This document shows, one piece after another, positions 45,072-59,080 of a DNA stretch of 64,000 nucleotides. The DNA lies in assembly GCF_026212465.1 (NCBI RefSeq), contig NC_080049.1, forward strand, positions 21,034,194 through 21,098,193, written 5' to 3'. Source of the stretch: Amaranthus tricolor. Taxonomy: Eukaryota; Streptophyta; Magnoliopsida; Caryophyllales; Amaranthaceae. The translations under genes were made by a program, and so were the position numbers. The notes under the pieces are model-generated. The model was not told the DNA's origin. It saw only the letters and a list, made by a program, of their open reading frames with translations, and ran no database searches. Every line of letters starts with the position of its first letter. Positions within the stretch are counted from its first letter, which is position 1.

Positions 45072-48000
45072 TTAAGCAACGAAAAATAGGAAGAACATGA
45101 GAAATACAATCAATACAAAAAATATCTTGATCATCAGCCATCTGTTCGATGATATACTGTTAAGATACCTCACTAATTGGTTCTGCGCCCCTTCGACATT
45201 CGCTAGTGTTTCCTCCATGTTCTCGTCAATCCTGTGTCAGTGCAGAATCAGATCAGATATTTATATCCTTATTACTAGGATTTACAATAGAGATGCATGT
45301 CAATAACGCCAAGTAATTGCACCTCACAGAAACAAATAATAACTTAGGACACGTCGATAGAACCTGTTCTCTAAAGTATATATCTTTTCAGGGATACAAG
45401 TAGTGTTAGCAGACTTCAGGTCTAAAGGAAGTTTGTTTGAAATGCTGGCTTAACTAATATTTTTGGGAAGGAAGAGGCGGCGCTTTTATGAACTGGGGCA
45501 AGAGCGGTTCTGCAAAAAGTGATTTTTTTTCTTAATTTATGCTAAAATTGGAATTTGGGACTAAGTAATAAAGATTGAACATAATTTGCAATTTTTGATT
45601 ATTTCTAATTTCCAATTGGCTCATGTCTATATCAACAATAACTTGTTGAAGCACCGTTCAAGCAAGGCGATAAGCAAGCTATTTGTCAATCAAACACTCA
45701 TCTCAAGCTAGAGAATGCAAACCTGATTGCAATTTCTCCTTGCTGTGACACCATTGTTGCCAATTGTGTAAAAATGTTGCTCAGTTCATGAATGGTAGAC
45801 TCAACGTTTTGTAGAGCTTCAGCTCTGCTCTGCATATAAGTATCCTGGAGTGGAACCATTTGTTGCTGCTGTTGACCCTGTTGTTGCAGTAGTGCTTCAG
45901 ATTCCCCATCTGCAGATTTTCTGCAAAAATAAAGAGTAATGACGTCTACACCAAGGCTAGTTAATTCACAAATAACAAAGTCAGAATGAGCTTATGGAAT
46001 AGCCTTTGAGACAACTGAATATCACTAACTCCTCCACAACATCAACTCTAATAAGAAGATTCTTAAACAGTAAATGTTGGAAAGTCTTGATCTGAGGCTC
46101 TTAGCCCACAGCAGATACAATAAATCAATAATGCAGCACAATAACATGTCATTACCCTAATGCCAAGTGGCTCTTGCTTAAGTGGGTTTGGGGGTTGGAC
46201 GGAAGTACATAAATTTCCCTTCTAAAATAAATAGATGGTTTCTTATTGACCTTTTCATCTGCAACTGCACATTAATAAGTATGCAAGTTATTCAATGAGT
46301 CATTTTACTATAGTCCGTATTCTGTAGTAATCCAAAACCAAAGAACTGTCATTCTTGGCGCTGTCAACAATGAAAACAAAGATAGCAACGCCTGGATAGT
46401 TAAAGAGTGGCAATTTGGAAGTCAATTTCTGAAGTAACTTATGGCCCATGCTTTCATGTGGAGGGGAAAGGAAGCCATCAGAATTCAGAGACTATGTTTT
46501 ATGTGAATAGGGGGTTGGGAGTTGTCGCGTAGTTTTTAAACTTGCAAACCAATGAACATCATCTATTCTCTCATCATCGGTTTAAGGGTACGATGGCCTC
46601 TCAAGCAAGCATTTTCTGTATAGCAAAAAGTCATGCTGACCCCTTCTGTTTTATATCTTCAAAGTATAGTTCATCATTGAACACTAAAACAAACTCAAAC
46701 GCAGGAACTCAAGAGACAAGACACAGCCTACTGCCAAAAAGACAACAGAAAATTAAGAATAAAAGATAATTAATGTGCTCCAATAATTTGCAAGTCATGA
46801 ACAATCAAAAACAACAGATACAGTGTAAAATGTAAATATCCTGGCATAAACAACAAAACCCCAACTTCACCAAGGAAAACACAGACCCTGTCAACAACCA
46901 CCATTAGAACAATCTACACCAAAATAACAAAGAGCCTCATGCAAACAGACTGGGGAACAAGAGCATTGTACTTTAGAAGCCTCCCTCCAAAAGTTGGATA
47001 AAATTATAAAATCACATCTTCAATAATAATACCTATTAAGATACCAAGCCTCCCTCCAGCATTGTATAGGTCTCCTCAAGACATTATAATAAAAAATTCT
47101 TTACCACCAAGATGAAAAGTACAAGAAGACCAGGATACCAATCTCAATACCAAAACCTTATTCCTTATTTATTTACCAAATCATTTTCCTTCAATAATGT
47201 TTTTTAAATCTACCAACACATCATCAATAGGGAGTTGACAAAATAATGTTACCCATTGCAATATAGACTAGATGTCTATCACTACACTTTCCAATAGATT
47301 TCTTGGAATGCGTTCTCTTAACCTTAATTTTTACATCCAAAGTCAAGAATTAAAAGTTCTAGTCAATTCTTGTTGATTCTAATCAACCTCGTCAGACCTA
47401 TTCAATCCAAATTAAATAAGGTTGAAACTTATGATTCGAACTTACCAAACCTGGACAGTCTTGTTTGGCCCCGCTAGGAACTGATCAATCCTGAAAACTT
47501 ATTTTACAGGGTCAAGAGAATGAACCCTTGATCCTCAAAATTTGTAGAATTACAAATCTTACAGAACCTGAGATCCTATAATCACTGCCTACTTATTTCA
47601 ATATTCATTACCTAAGCCATATCTTCGAAGATTGGTTCTTCTAATATACCATCGATGAGCACATAAAAACAATTGTTAAAAGGGTATAACACATGCACCA
47701 TAATTAATAAGTTCAAGTCTTTATGAAACCTAAGGTTTTTACATTAACCACTCATACGATAAACGCAGAAAAGAAGAGGGACACATACGCTCTTGAACTT
47801 TCTCAGCCAACATTCAAGAAAGGGCTGCTGGCACACTGTGACAATGAGGTTTTCACATTATTTTTCTTTGGTTGCGTTTATTGATTTTGGGGATATATTG
47901 TGCAACTCCCAGCTACCTATTTAAGATTCTAATACCTTACATGTTCCCCAAAAAAAAGTTACTAAAGGCTGACAACAGTGTTTCAAATTGTTAGCCAGCA

Positions 48001-51000
48001 TCAACCAACATCAAATACATATTCATGGAAATTCGTCAAATCTGTTTGTGAACAAATTGTGTGATAAGAGACAAACAGTTTTCCCAAGAAGAAAAATTAA
48101 GACTGCTGTATGGCATAATACGCAGGAATAAAACAGTTTCACAGCTGCTGCTTCAAAATACCTACCTCGGAAACAATGAGGATGAAGTACTAGCTGCATT
48201 GGCCCATGGAGGGGCAGAGGCTCCATTTTGTGCTTTAGCAGCTAATGGCCGCTGACGCACAAAAGGGTTTGAGGTCTCTTTTGATGCTGTTGAAGAATAT
48301 AACTGCCTTCTATTCTCATGGACCTTTAAATTCTGCAAATATTCAAAAGCAAAATAAAATGTGAGGAAATTGAGAGAACGCGCACAGGAACTACCTTGCG
48401 TAAAATACCAAGAAATGCCAGACATTATACCTCAGTACGCATGGTAAGAACTTCTTTAAATTCCTTAGTTGCAGTCATCAAACGGTTCTTAAGGTCATCA
48501 ACTACTGTGGTAGAATGACTGGTGGTGTCAGTAGAAATGTTTCCACTCTCATTTTGAGTATTGCAGAGAAGCTGCAGGTCTACTACAGCTGCATTAAGCG
48601 CAGTGATATCTTGCTTGATGACTGCAGTGAGCTCTTGAATTTCAAGAGTTGGATCATCAAAAACAGACGTCCTCTTAGCCACTGCAGAATTGAAAAATCG
48701 TGCATATCAGTTAGATCTAAACATTTTTGTAGTGCACACTTCAAAACAAGATCACAAGAAGAATATTTATCACATTTTTCTTATTTGAGCTTTGTTCATA
48801 ATTAGGGACCTTCAGTTGGGGGCAATCAAAAAGGATAATGGCACTAAAGACCCTTGAGGCCCTAACTCCATTAAAACAGTTTTGGTCTGTGACTTTTATC
48901 AATATATTTGCCTATTATCAGTTAGGAGTTTCCCATATGACCTGCATCCTAATTCCCATTACCCCCCTCCACCCATCACATCCACCCATGGTGCAAAAAC
49001 GCGGTCGCGGTTGCGATTGCGGGTACGATCGCGGATCATGGGAACGGAAAAAATTCGGTCATCGCGGAACGGGTCTCGATTGTCATACAGAATTATGTTT
49101 TTTAATTTGCTTTTAAAACTAATTTTTTAAGTAATTTATATTTCAATTTTTTTGTGATTTATCTTAAAACACTACTTAAAATTTGTAATTACATTGAAAA
49201 AATATAATTACAATACACATATGCAATTCAAAAAAACTTTAATAATAATTAACACATAAAGTACAACAAAAGAGTGTATACTAACAATAAAAAGTAAAGA
49301 CACAAAAACTCTAATACTTTAACAATTAAAATTTTTACACGCCCCCCACATCCCATTCCTGAATCACTTTTCTTTACACAGTACACAGTCTGCACACACC
49401 TTCTCTCTGACTTTTCCTATTCCTATCTCTTCATCTCTCTCTTAAATTATAATTAAATCTATTCTCTGATTTCAAATTTACCCTTATCTCTCCTATTTCT
49501 CTTCTCTATTTTCTATTCTACTACTCATTCATTTCTATTTTTCTGATTCAACTCATTCAAGCAGTAGTGCATTACCTTGTGAGATTCAACTCATTTAAGA
49601 TTGGAGGTCGGTTTGGCGTGGGATTCAAGCTTAGGGGTTGGGCTTTAATGGTGGACTTACAGTCACAGTCAATAAATCATGACGGAAAACATATCTTGCC
49701 AAAATCGGACGAAATTTGAGTCAACTCGGCGTTTTTTAACAGCCCATTAAGAATCGCGTTATTTCGGATGGTCGCTTGGAAAACCGTTACAACTCGCCCC
49801 AATCGTCTTATAACGGCCATTATTTGGTACCATGCATCCACCCCAAAAATTGTGAATATCATACTCTTACACCATTAGCGCCTTCAACAAAACCATGAAG
49901 AACACCTATCAAACTCTAGCTCCACCAATCTTCTACTACAACCAGTCACCAACGAAGCTACCACCTCTATCTGGTAGCTGTAATCACTGCCAGCACTCGG
50001 ATGGTCAAAACCCAACCTACAACACCATTTAGAACCCACCCCTTCACCCCAAAAAAGCCCAAACAGCTAGCACAACAAAAAAAACATTGCCGCAATGACT
50101 TAACCAAAAAATGCAACCACTTACTCAGAAAGGGTAACTAAGATAGACACATACCCTATTTCATGCACCTAAGATAAAACACAGTTTTAGAGGGTCAAAC
50201 TCTACTTTCAAACCCATTTTTAAAGGTCAAGAGTGATCAACTAAAGCTAATTACTGATGGTTCATGGTTGCTTACTTGCATGAGGAAATAATGGGAATTG
50301 GTGGTTGTGCATGGATGTAAAGTGTGATATTGGTGAGCTAGATAGTCTGCAATTGTGATACAATTGAGAAAGAAAGTAGCAGGTGGTCGACTTATGGTCA
50401 AATTACAAATGAATAATCAATCATTACAGAGAACAAAAATAGGAGGTAAAGAAGGGGAGAGAAAGTGAGGCTGAGAGTTTCATTTTTGTTTGCTTCTTAG
50501 TCTAATATATTGGAATCCTTTCTAGATACCTTAACAAAACACATAAGATAAAAAGGGTTAGGGTTGCTATCCTTTCTTTTGCCTTTACAAGATCTCTTTT
50601 CTTTCCTTGGTGTCTAAAATCAAAATACAACATACTAAGAGGTTGTTAGCTAGATAAGTACTAACTTCCTGAGGGAAGTTATTTTCCATTGTGAAAATAT
50701 CAATAAATAGCCTAAACTTGCTTGATCAAGGTCAACGCATTTGCACATCATAGGAAGTTGGACTCGCAAGGAGGTAGGTAGGTGGTGAGCAACATCTTAA
50801 ATATGTATATGTTTCGGATTAGGTGAATTTTGAATGACTCTATTTTGCATGAATAAAGGTGATTTTTGTAATTCATGCAAAAACTCTAGCACCAACGTAA
50901 ATTATTGTCTATAAAACAACCTCTTAATATAAAGAGCACTTGAGGTCCCAAAATCACCAAGAAATGACTAAAGTCATTATTTAAGTATCAAACAGTGATA

Positions 51001-53004
51001 GCCAGAAAACATTCAAATATCCAATTATAACGGTTATTATTTTGACTAGATTGAGAATCTCATGGTAGAACGAAAACATAGAACATTTCAAGCTAGACAA
51101 ACAAGGTACATATTTTAAAGCAAGATGCAACAACAAAAGCCATAGTCCAAAAAGATGTGGTTCCCCGCATCTATGTCATTGTTGACAATGTGTTCCAACA
51201 CAACCGGTTTATTTCATACAAGTTTTGACTCCTTCAATCCAATTGATATTTGGTAGCTTGTTATCCTCATGCTTCTTCTAAATCTCAACTGCAATTTACT
51301 TACCTCAATATATACAAATCCAACCTAATTATGAATATCTTCATCCTGAATTAAGTCATTTACAAGGCTCCTACACATCATCTCAATATATGTATTTGTG
51401 CTACAATCATTCAATAGTAATATTTGACTAATAGTTGTCCTATAAACCTCTCTTAACTTTATTTATATGCTAAATTAGCATAAAAGGAAAAGCCCAATCA
51501 CTTTACTTAGATTGCAACTTTTAAAGTAATTCCTAGTTATTTTTTAGAATCAAGTCTATTAAGCGCATTGAAGTTGCATCTAAAACCCCAATGTTAATCA
51601 ATTAACCATAACCCATCATGCTAAAAGCAAACAACCCCACCCTAAGAGAAATTTTGATAAGTATAAACAATCCAATAACCACAAAAATTATTATATAAAG
51701 TCTCTCCACAACTCGATTGGGGAAATATGGCAACACCAAATCTTATGACACCAATTACACATATGTGACATAACGAAGGATTCCCTTTAAACTACAACTG
51801 CAAATCTAATTATTTTCCATCAAATCAGTCAAAAATTCTCACAACTAACTCACTAATTACAGCCTTTCTATCAACTATTTACAGTCCGTTCAATACAGTT
51901 ACATCAAAATTACCAAGCCAATCACAATCCATTTAATGCAAGTGAAAGCACAGTGGATAAAGGCATAACACATAAGCAAACAAGTGTTCATAATGCAACT
52001 ATAAACCTATCTAAACACACAATAATCTACCTCAAAAAATTGCATAAGTACCCAATTCTAAGAATTTTTAATCAAAAAAGAGCAACATGGTCTAACGGGT
52101 TTGCAACTTCTTCTACTCATCACATAGTTATTTTCACTCTCTAACCCCTCATCTAATGTGCCTCCCTAAAAACAATCCCCGCCCTCTAGCATTTACCGGG
52201 TACCCAAGACGCCTACCAAGAATATCTTGTTTACTAAATGATAATATATCCAAATTAACACCAGCTAATCTTAGCTAACTATTCTATTAAATTCTAGATC
52301 AAGATAGCAAAAATTAGTTTTTGTGACATGCTCTGTAGTGAAGGTACTTATCTACAACCTCCTTGTTAGTATCATCAGTAACGCGCCAAACCTCACCTTA
52401 AGTTGGCACAAATTCCATTGGGGTAATGGCCAAACAAACTATGTAGCACAGGTACTTCACTCGATACCGGTTCCTATACTTGTTCACTAATACAGTTTGA
52501 TACCCATTCGTTCATAACTTTGCATCGATTCACTAATACTATCCTGTATATACTCCATCATAATTTTCAGAAATGCCAAATTCCATCAATAAAAATATTT
52601 TTAAATCTAGAAGAATAGTCACATTACACATATCCAACCATGTTCACCATAATGCAATCAAACCTCATTTTTGAACATTAACCATCTCAAAAATAATCAA
52701 GACATAACACACAAACATATCAACAAAACAAAGCAAATCTCAATAAAAACTCACACTTAGCAAGCTTGGCAAGTTTCTGAGAAGTCTGATGAATCCCAAA
52801 CCCGATCTTGGAAGCCCGTTTATTGAACTCGGAATGGATCGAAGCTGCCGATCTAGGCCCATTTACTCCTGAACCACCAAAAGAGCTGCTACTACTTGCA
52901 TCATTCGATACATTTGATGATGATGGTATCGACTTCTTTAATCTCTCTGTTATACTTCGAAATTCATTTGTTCTATCTCTATACGATGATTGTGTCGACC
53001 TCAT
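45072..53004 (-). CDS. SYP32: Syntaxin SYP32 (Qa-SNARE, Sed5 type), five exons, 341 aa
   Basis: Exons 53004-52755, 48681-48431, 48332-48166, 45920-45723 and 45231-45072; introns are GT-AG (GTGAGT, GTATAA, GTAGGT, GTTTGC donors) and total coding length is 1026 bp, in frame. The N terminus has SSYRDRT, the short peptide by which Sed5 syntaxins bind the SM protein SLY1. The Habc bundle follows (SEFNKRASKIG, FDDPTLEIQELTAVIKQ, VVDDLKNRLM), then a Gln-rich linker. The SNARE motif contains IFTQLATMVSQQGEIAIR with the zero-layer Gln near 275. A C-terminal membrane anchor (about 322-341) ends the protein. It should sit on cis-Golgi membranes and drive ER-Golgi fusion with R-, Qb- and Qc-SNAREs. The RQRPLAAK and PPWA linker favours SYP32 over SYP31. 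Intron 1 is 4 kb and holds a hAT-like element. Confidence 0.95.
45921..48165 (-). other. SYP32 intron 3
   Basis: 2.2 kb, AT-rich, no gene or clear element seen in it. Confidence 0.7.
48682..52754 (-). other. SYP32 intron 1
   Basis: 4.07 kb. Contains the hAT-like element at 48987-49834; the remainder is AT-rich without recognisable coding sequence. Confidence 0.8.
48987..49834. mobile_element. Non-autonomous hAT-like element in SYP32 intron 1
   Basis: 848 bp bounded by CATGGTGCAAAA at the left and (complement) CATGGTACCAAA at the right. Target duplication CATCCACC, 8 bp, at 48979-48986 and 49835-49842, the hAT length. GC-rich ends (CGCGGTCGCGGTTGCG near the left) contrast with an AT-rich middle. 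No transposase. Confidence 0.7.
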
Positions 53005-53833
53005 TTTAAATCCTTAAAATCTGAATTGAAACAGTTCAAAATTCACCGACAATGCAAAAATTTAGGCGAATTTGTGATTTTGAGAGGTAGATCTAAAGCC
53101 CTAATTCCATTGGATTTATAGGATTGTCTTTCATTAGATGATTTTAAACCTAGATCTTGGGATCTTGGAAGAAAGGATAAATATGTTTTTGTTGTCCTAA
53201 AAGAAAAAATTCAAACAAAATACGGGAAAATATTATGCGAGTTATGATGTTTCTTTATAGAGTAACTAATGATATTTTAGCTAGTACTCCTACCAATTAT
53301 TAACATCTATCACTCTAATACATACTCCCACCTATTTACGGGAGTGTCCCATTTTCTTATTAGATCAAATCACTCTAAATGTCTTATTTTCATTTTAGGT
53401 ATGTTAACTTTATTAATTTATTCCAATTAAATTTAATTTTAATGAAACACTTAAGGAGAATAGAAGGGAATATGAAATATTTACTATTATTATTCCATTT
53501 TTGTTATAATTATCAATACACATATTCATCTATAAATATTTTAAATTTTATTTAATTGAAAATAAAAATTATAAAATATTAATGTTAATAAAATTTTACA
53601 TCCAAATAAATTAAACAAGTTCTCTTTTGGATATATTTTAAATCAATAAAGTTGTAAGGAAATAAATATCCTATTTGTTTTTATATAGTTGGTCTTTCTA
53701 ACTATTAGGAATATAAATATACCAAAGAGCTATTCACATTGTTTTTTTTTTATTTTACACAATTTTTCCATTGAATTTGTCCTCAAATTTTGCACCATTT
53801 TTCTTTTTTCACAATGGTGTCACCCTCCTTTTA
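53005..53833. other. SYP32 upstream region
   Basis: Presumed promoter and leader of SYP32 on the minus strand. A Stowaway-like half end (CTCCCACCTATTTACGGGAG) at 53326-53345 forms a short hairpin. No TATA box stands out. Confidence 0.4.
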
Positions 53834-53850
53834 ATATCATATACAAAGTT

Positions 53851-54453
53851 CTGTAAGATTATGGTTGTTCTGTTTCGAATGGGACAGTCTAAACACTGTC
53901 GCATCAGGAAAAAAGCTGTGGAAACTCATACTTGGATGTACAATATGGTCACTATGGTACTCCAGAAACAAAATTAAATTTGAAAACAGTCCAGCTGACC
54001 AGCAAAAATGCCTGTACGATTTGAAGATCAGAATTGGTATTTGGGCAAAGGAATTGCTAGGGATTGCACTCGTCCCTCCCCTGGTGTGCAGATCAAACTT
54101 CTCCCTTGAAGTAGCTTATTTAAGCACAGGATGAATGTAAGATTATGGTTGTATATAGCTGTAGATTTATGTTTTTGGAGACATAGGTAGTACATGTAAC
54201 ATGTCGTTTTTTGGTGTCTTGGTGTGTAAGGTGATCATGTGGTGTGTTTTGAAAACTCGACACATAATATTTGGTGTGGTGTTGCATAGCCCACCCCTAT
54301 GCTGTTTCGGGTGGCCTGAGCTTTGGTCTCCTTCGCCCAATGGCTTTTTCCCACGGGGTTTTTTATGCCGGAGGTCGGAGGCCGTCCCGGGCTCAGTGTT
54401 TTTCGTTCTTGGCTTTCCTTAAATATATCCCGAATTTTCGAAAAAAAAAAAAT
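53851..54453 (+). mobile_element. 5'-truncated L1 LINE with poly(A) and 17-bp target duplication
   Basis: Target duplication ATATCATATACAAAGTT at 53834-53850 and 54454-54470. The insert encodes the last part of an L1 ORF2 (KLWKLILGCTIWSLWYSRNK, then DLKIRIGIWAKE, about 53865-54134). A 3' untranslated region and an A-run (54441-54452) follow. This is the usual outcome of incomplete target-primed reverse transcription. Confidence 0.9.
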
Positions 54454-54470
54454 ATATCATATACAAAGTT

Positions 54471-54817
54471 AAACTCTTTCTCCTTCTTAATTACTCATTT
54501 ACCCTTTACTTGTTTTTTTTTATTATTTTCCAATTCAATTTATCTTTTTACTAAATTTTACTCATTTTACACTAGGTGCAAAATGAGAGAGACTAAGAGA
54601 GTATTTAAATGTCCTTTTTAAATTAAACTCTAATGTCATATATTAAATATATAAAGGGTACTATTGTTTTTAACTTAATTATATTACCTGGCTAATAATA
54701 ACTAATTTAATATCGGAAAAATTACCTAGAATAAACATTTTCATGATTTTCCTACAATAATCCCACCTATTGATTAACCATGAATAATCCCTATTTTGGG
54801 GGTATTTGCCTAGCTAT
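54471..54817. other. AT-rich spacer with a MITE half-arm
   Basis: 54716-54800 (GGAAAAATTACCTAGAATAA onward, with AATAATCCCACC) resembles the arm of the MITE at 26959-27239. Its other arm is not seen to the right, perhaps lost with the hAT insertion that follows. Bases 54810-54817 are the candidate hAT target sequence CTAGCTAT. Confidence 0.45.
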
Positions 54818-57060
54818 TAGGGGTGTTTAAAACCGAATACAAGGTCGATTCGGACCCAAAAATCCGGGTACCCGCTTTTTCGGATAGCTAAAAATGTGAC
54901 CCGATTCCGATCCGATTAAACGGGGTCGAAAACCGGATACCCGATTTTGTTTATTTCCTAAAACATGCTTCCTTATTTCTTTTAGAATTTTTTTTTATCT
55001 AAAATCAAATACTAATTCTCTAGAAATACTTAACTTAATTAGTCATAAAAGACAAATCATGGGGTAAGGGATACTTAACTTAACCTAAACCAAAGTTATG
55101 AACAATATAAGGTTAAAGGAAAAATATTTTTACACTTAAATAATAAATATTCAATTGAAAAACAATTAAAATTTATACTAACCTTCCTCCATTTCTTCAA
55201 GTGCAAGCAAACTCTCCTCTATTGCTAAAGGAGTTTTAGAAATACGAAGCCAATCTTGTGCACAAATAAGGGCTTTGGCCATCTTTGGAGTCAATGAAAT
55301 TTGAAAATCATCAAGAATACAACCACCAGTACCGAAATCAGATTAAGAATCAACGGTAGAAATCGGTATAGCAAGTACATCTTTAGCGATCTTTAGAAGA
55401 ATGGAATACCTTTTTGTTTAATCTTTCCACCATTGTAAAATCTCAAAGTTAGCATGAGGTTTACATGCATCTTCTAAATATCTATCCAACTCACTTTTGT
55501 TTACCTTAATTAGTTAATGAACAACCTGTCTCCATTTGATATCTTAAATTCATTAGTTCAATAAGGTCCACCTTTCCCATTCCTTGAGTCCTATTTTGAG
55601 TAAAAATTGAAGAGGTTGAAGAGGTGGAAGTGGAGGAAGTAGCCCTACTTGTCTTTGGTGGAGGCATAGAAGAAGCATAAGAATCAAACAAACTTTGAAA
55701 AACCATTTTAATCTTTAGTGACAAGAGAGTTGCTTATGTGGCATCATATGAAGCACACACAATCTAATCAACATAATTCCACTTATGCTTAGGGTTGAGG
55801 AGAACATCTACAAACACTAAAATATTGATATTATCAATGTTTCCATAATATTTGTCATATTTTATCATCATATTGGTAGCCATTTTCCTCCTACCCTCAT
55901 CGACACTCATGTATTTGGCAAGCAACAATCTAGTCTCAAAAATCTCATGTGCATAAGAGTTGCAAGTTACATAACAAGAAGCATAAAATCTCAAAGTTGC
56001 ATCATAAAAAATACTTAAGAAAGGTAAGAAAGTAGACAAGACTTTTGCTCTTATCTTTCCCCTCTTTTATGCATTCTTTAAACTTTTTAAGCCTAGCGGG
56101 AGAATAGCTTACATACTTCACAAGAGCTCGAACTTTCAAAACGAACAAATCAACTTCATTCAAACCTTCTTTCACAATCAAATTCTAAATATGTGATGCA
56201 CATCTCATATGTAGGTATTGACCCTCCAACAAACCAGTATCCTAAATGTTAAAGTCTTTTCTTAAGGTAATTGGCCGCTATGTCATTTGAACTTGCATTG
56301 TCCACGGTCAATGTCATGATATTTTTCAGACCCCAATCAATCAAGCATTTTTCAACAGCTCTGCCAATAAGTATTCCCTTGCGACCGGCAATAGGACAAA
56401 AGTTTATGAATTTCTTTTGCAAATTCCAGTTATCATCAATAAAATGTGAAGTTAAACACATATAACTTAAGTTTTGCCTCGATGTCCAGTTGTCTGTGGT
56501 TAGACAAATTTGTGACTTAAAGTTCTAAAAAAACGATTTCAACTCATTTCTTTTTTCAATGAAAAGACTATAGCAATCTCAAGTGACAGTGCTACGAGAA
56601 GGAATCTTAAATAAAGGATTCAAAGCCTTAAAATACTCACGAAATCCTTCACATTCAACAAAAGCAAAAGGCAATTCATCCACAATAAGCATAGTAGCAA
56701 GTTTTTTCCTACACAAATTATAATCAAATTCCCACAGTTTCGGAATACCAATACTATCAACACAACCATCCTCATTGACTCTTCCAGCAATATCAAATTC
56801 AATTTTCTTTTACTTGATATCCAAATTCAGAGGATATTTTTTGCATCTTTTAGTATGATTAGCCGAAGGAGTTGTTCCATTTTTGGTATGACGTACAACT
56901 AATAGAAGTTTTGCAATACTTACAATGAGCAATTGTTGAATCCAATTCATCAACTGTGTAATGATTCCACTAGTTTGACCTATTACTCCTTGTACCAGTA
57001 TTTTCATGACGTTGTTTTTCTTCTTTTAATCGGTGGTCTTGTATCTTCATCTTCATCGAA
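54818..57060 (-). pseudogene. Decayed hAT transposon (BED/RICESLEEPER type)
   Basis: The left end begins TAGGGGTGTTTAAAACCG, a typical plant hAT terminus, followed by subterminal repeats of ACCCGAT type (54840-54955). On the minus strand, in broken frames, come a BED zinc-finger piece (about 57000-56830), the catalytic region (LTVDNASSND, near 56300; VEKCLIDWGLKNI), the DUF4413-like middle (LLAKYMSVDE, YGNIDNINILVFVDVLLNPK, 56039-55764) and the C-terminal dimerisation domain (about 55500-55190, around an STV motif). Many stops and frame changes; no matching right terminus or second CTAGCTAT found, so the 5' end of the element may be lost. Confidence 0.85.
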
Positions 57061-58410
57061 CACGCGATCAACACTCTCTTCAAATTGAGTTCCTTCATTC
57101 GGTTGTGAATTTCCATTATCATCAAAGATGACCCCATCATCTATACAAAACATTTATAAAAGAATTGGTCAAAGAATTTTGAATTTACTTAAATATATTT
57201 TAGCTTAAATTAGGACATTTTTGTTTGACTTATTAGATAAACTTAAAAATACAAGTGAATTGGTCTTATAAAGCAAATGTCTAATAAAGCAAAACACAAA
57301 ATACAAATAACCTCCTAATTCTTCAAGATTAAACCTTATCCAGTGTATCAAGTTCAACCATTGTTCAACAAAATCAATTATCAGTGTATAATGATCCTAT
57401 TCGTTTTTATTACGTATTTTAGATTAATCGTTAGACATAATCCTTTGTCTCGAAATGTTGTTGAATTGTGATTCAAGAGTTTTTATTAAGGTGTGGACTT
57501 AGATCAAAGATAAGAGGATTATGAAAGCTTTGATTTGATATGCCACGTTGGTTGAATTAGTATTGGCCATTTATTTTACATTGTGATTTGATGATCTCAA
57601 TTTTTTTTTCACATATTATATATAGTAGCAATAAGATTTGGAAAATTTATCGTAAAAAACTATGTTACTTTAACTGGTAGTATGTAAGTACAATAGATTT
57701 ACCCAACCATCCTCATCCAAATAACTACCACATGAACTGTACTTAACTACTCGTCCATCTCATCTCCAAAATCTAGCAATCATCGTAAAATGGCAAGCAT
57801 TAAAAGCGCCATTGAACAACTAAATTTCTGTTAGATTTATGCCGTATTATAGCTATGGAGTAGGGGATGAGATAGTGTTTAGAATTGGAGGTGGTTAATG
57901 GACTGAAGGTCGTATTAAGGGATAAGGTATTGTAAATCTACTTATACCCTAAGGGGAATTACTAGTGAAGACGCAAGAACAAGTTTCGGAAAGAAAAGAA
58001 CAAGAAAGCGTTTCATAAAAAGGGTGGTTTTCTACTGCTTTTATTTTACTTTTAAAATCCTACTACTAATCTTAAGAACACCTACTCTGAGATATTTAAC
58101 TTTGGATTTTAATCTTTGATGTGTTTAATAGTTTAAATAAGTACTTATAGTTTTCATATAGTTTAAATTTTGTTTTTTATAACATTGTATTTGAGTATTT
58201 ATAGATTTTACAATAAGGGCTTTTATTATGTTCAAATGTCTACTATAACCATTTTAAATGCCTACTTTTATAAAAAAATTATACCTACTTTAGTATGAAA
58301 CAATAGCTACTTTGGTATCCACAAATACATACTTTGATATGCAAAAATACATACTAAAATTATCAAAAATGTCTACCTCAATACAAAACAAAATATTGTT
58401 TTCTATTGAG
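57061..58410. other. AT-rich DNA between the hAT remnant and the array
   Basis: No gene recognised. From about 58200 to 58410 there are irregular repeats of motifs such as TACCTACTTT and AAATGTCTAC, which grade into the array. Confidence 0.5.
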
Positions 58411-58780
58411 GTATATACCTATAATAGCAAGTTCAAAATGTCTATCTTAACTATTCAAAATGTCTACTCTAGTATGCAAAAAGACCTCATATATTTTGTT
58501 GAGTAGGTATTTATTGTGTAATAAATAGGTATCTTCAACGTTTAAGTAAGTGTTTATGGTATATTTAGTATGAAACTAGGCATGTTAAGTGTTTAAAGTA
58601 GGTGATGATGGTTTGATTAATATGTGTTAATGGTATGTTAATTATGTATTTTTGGTGTCTCAAATATTTTATATTGTTTGCTTTAATCAATATTTGAAAA
58701 CGAAACAAGCTACGGATAAAGGCTATAGAAGGGAAAGATGTCCAAACAATAATTGACTAACTACTAGAGGAGGGATAGAG

Positions 58781-59080
58781 AAATTATGAGTTTTTCCACC
58801 ATGCAAAGATAAACGAACAATGAAAGTTCATATTATGCAGATTTGGTAATATTTTACATAATTTATTCGACAAGTCAATACAATCTTATATTTTGACTAA
58901 TTGTAGGCATCAATAAGCATTGCAGTATTTTTATATTTTGTTCTGCATTTATAGATGGTAAGAAGGTCGAATCATTTTAATGAGTTCTTGAGCATTTCAA
59001 AAAAGTTATGGATATCAAGTCTCCGATGTCGATATTCATTGATCAATACTATGGCATAGGAAATACAATTGAAAAGTTGT
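58781..59080 (+). pseudogene. FAR1/MULE transposase fragment, unit 1
   Basis: Best-preserved segment near the end: in one frame VMDIKSPMSIFIDQ, like the second catalytic-Asp block (TDQD) of FAR1/MULE transposases. Earlier parts match the VGVNHH block (GGCATCAATAAGCATTG). The segment holding the TEDC/GD block is shorter than in units 2-5. Frame is broken. Confidence 0.7.
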
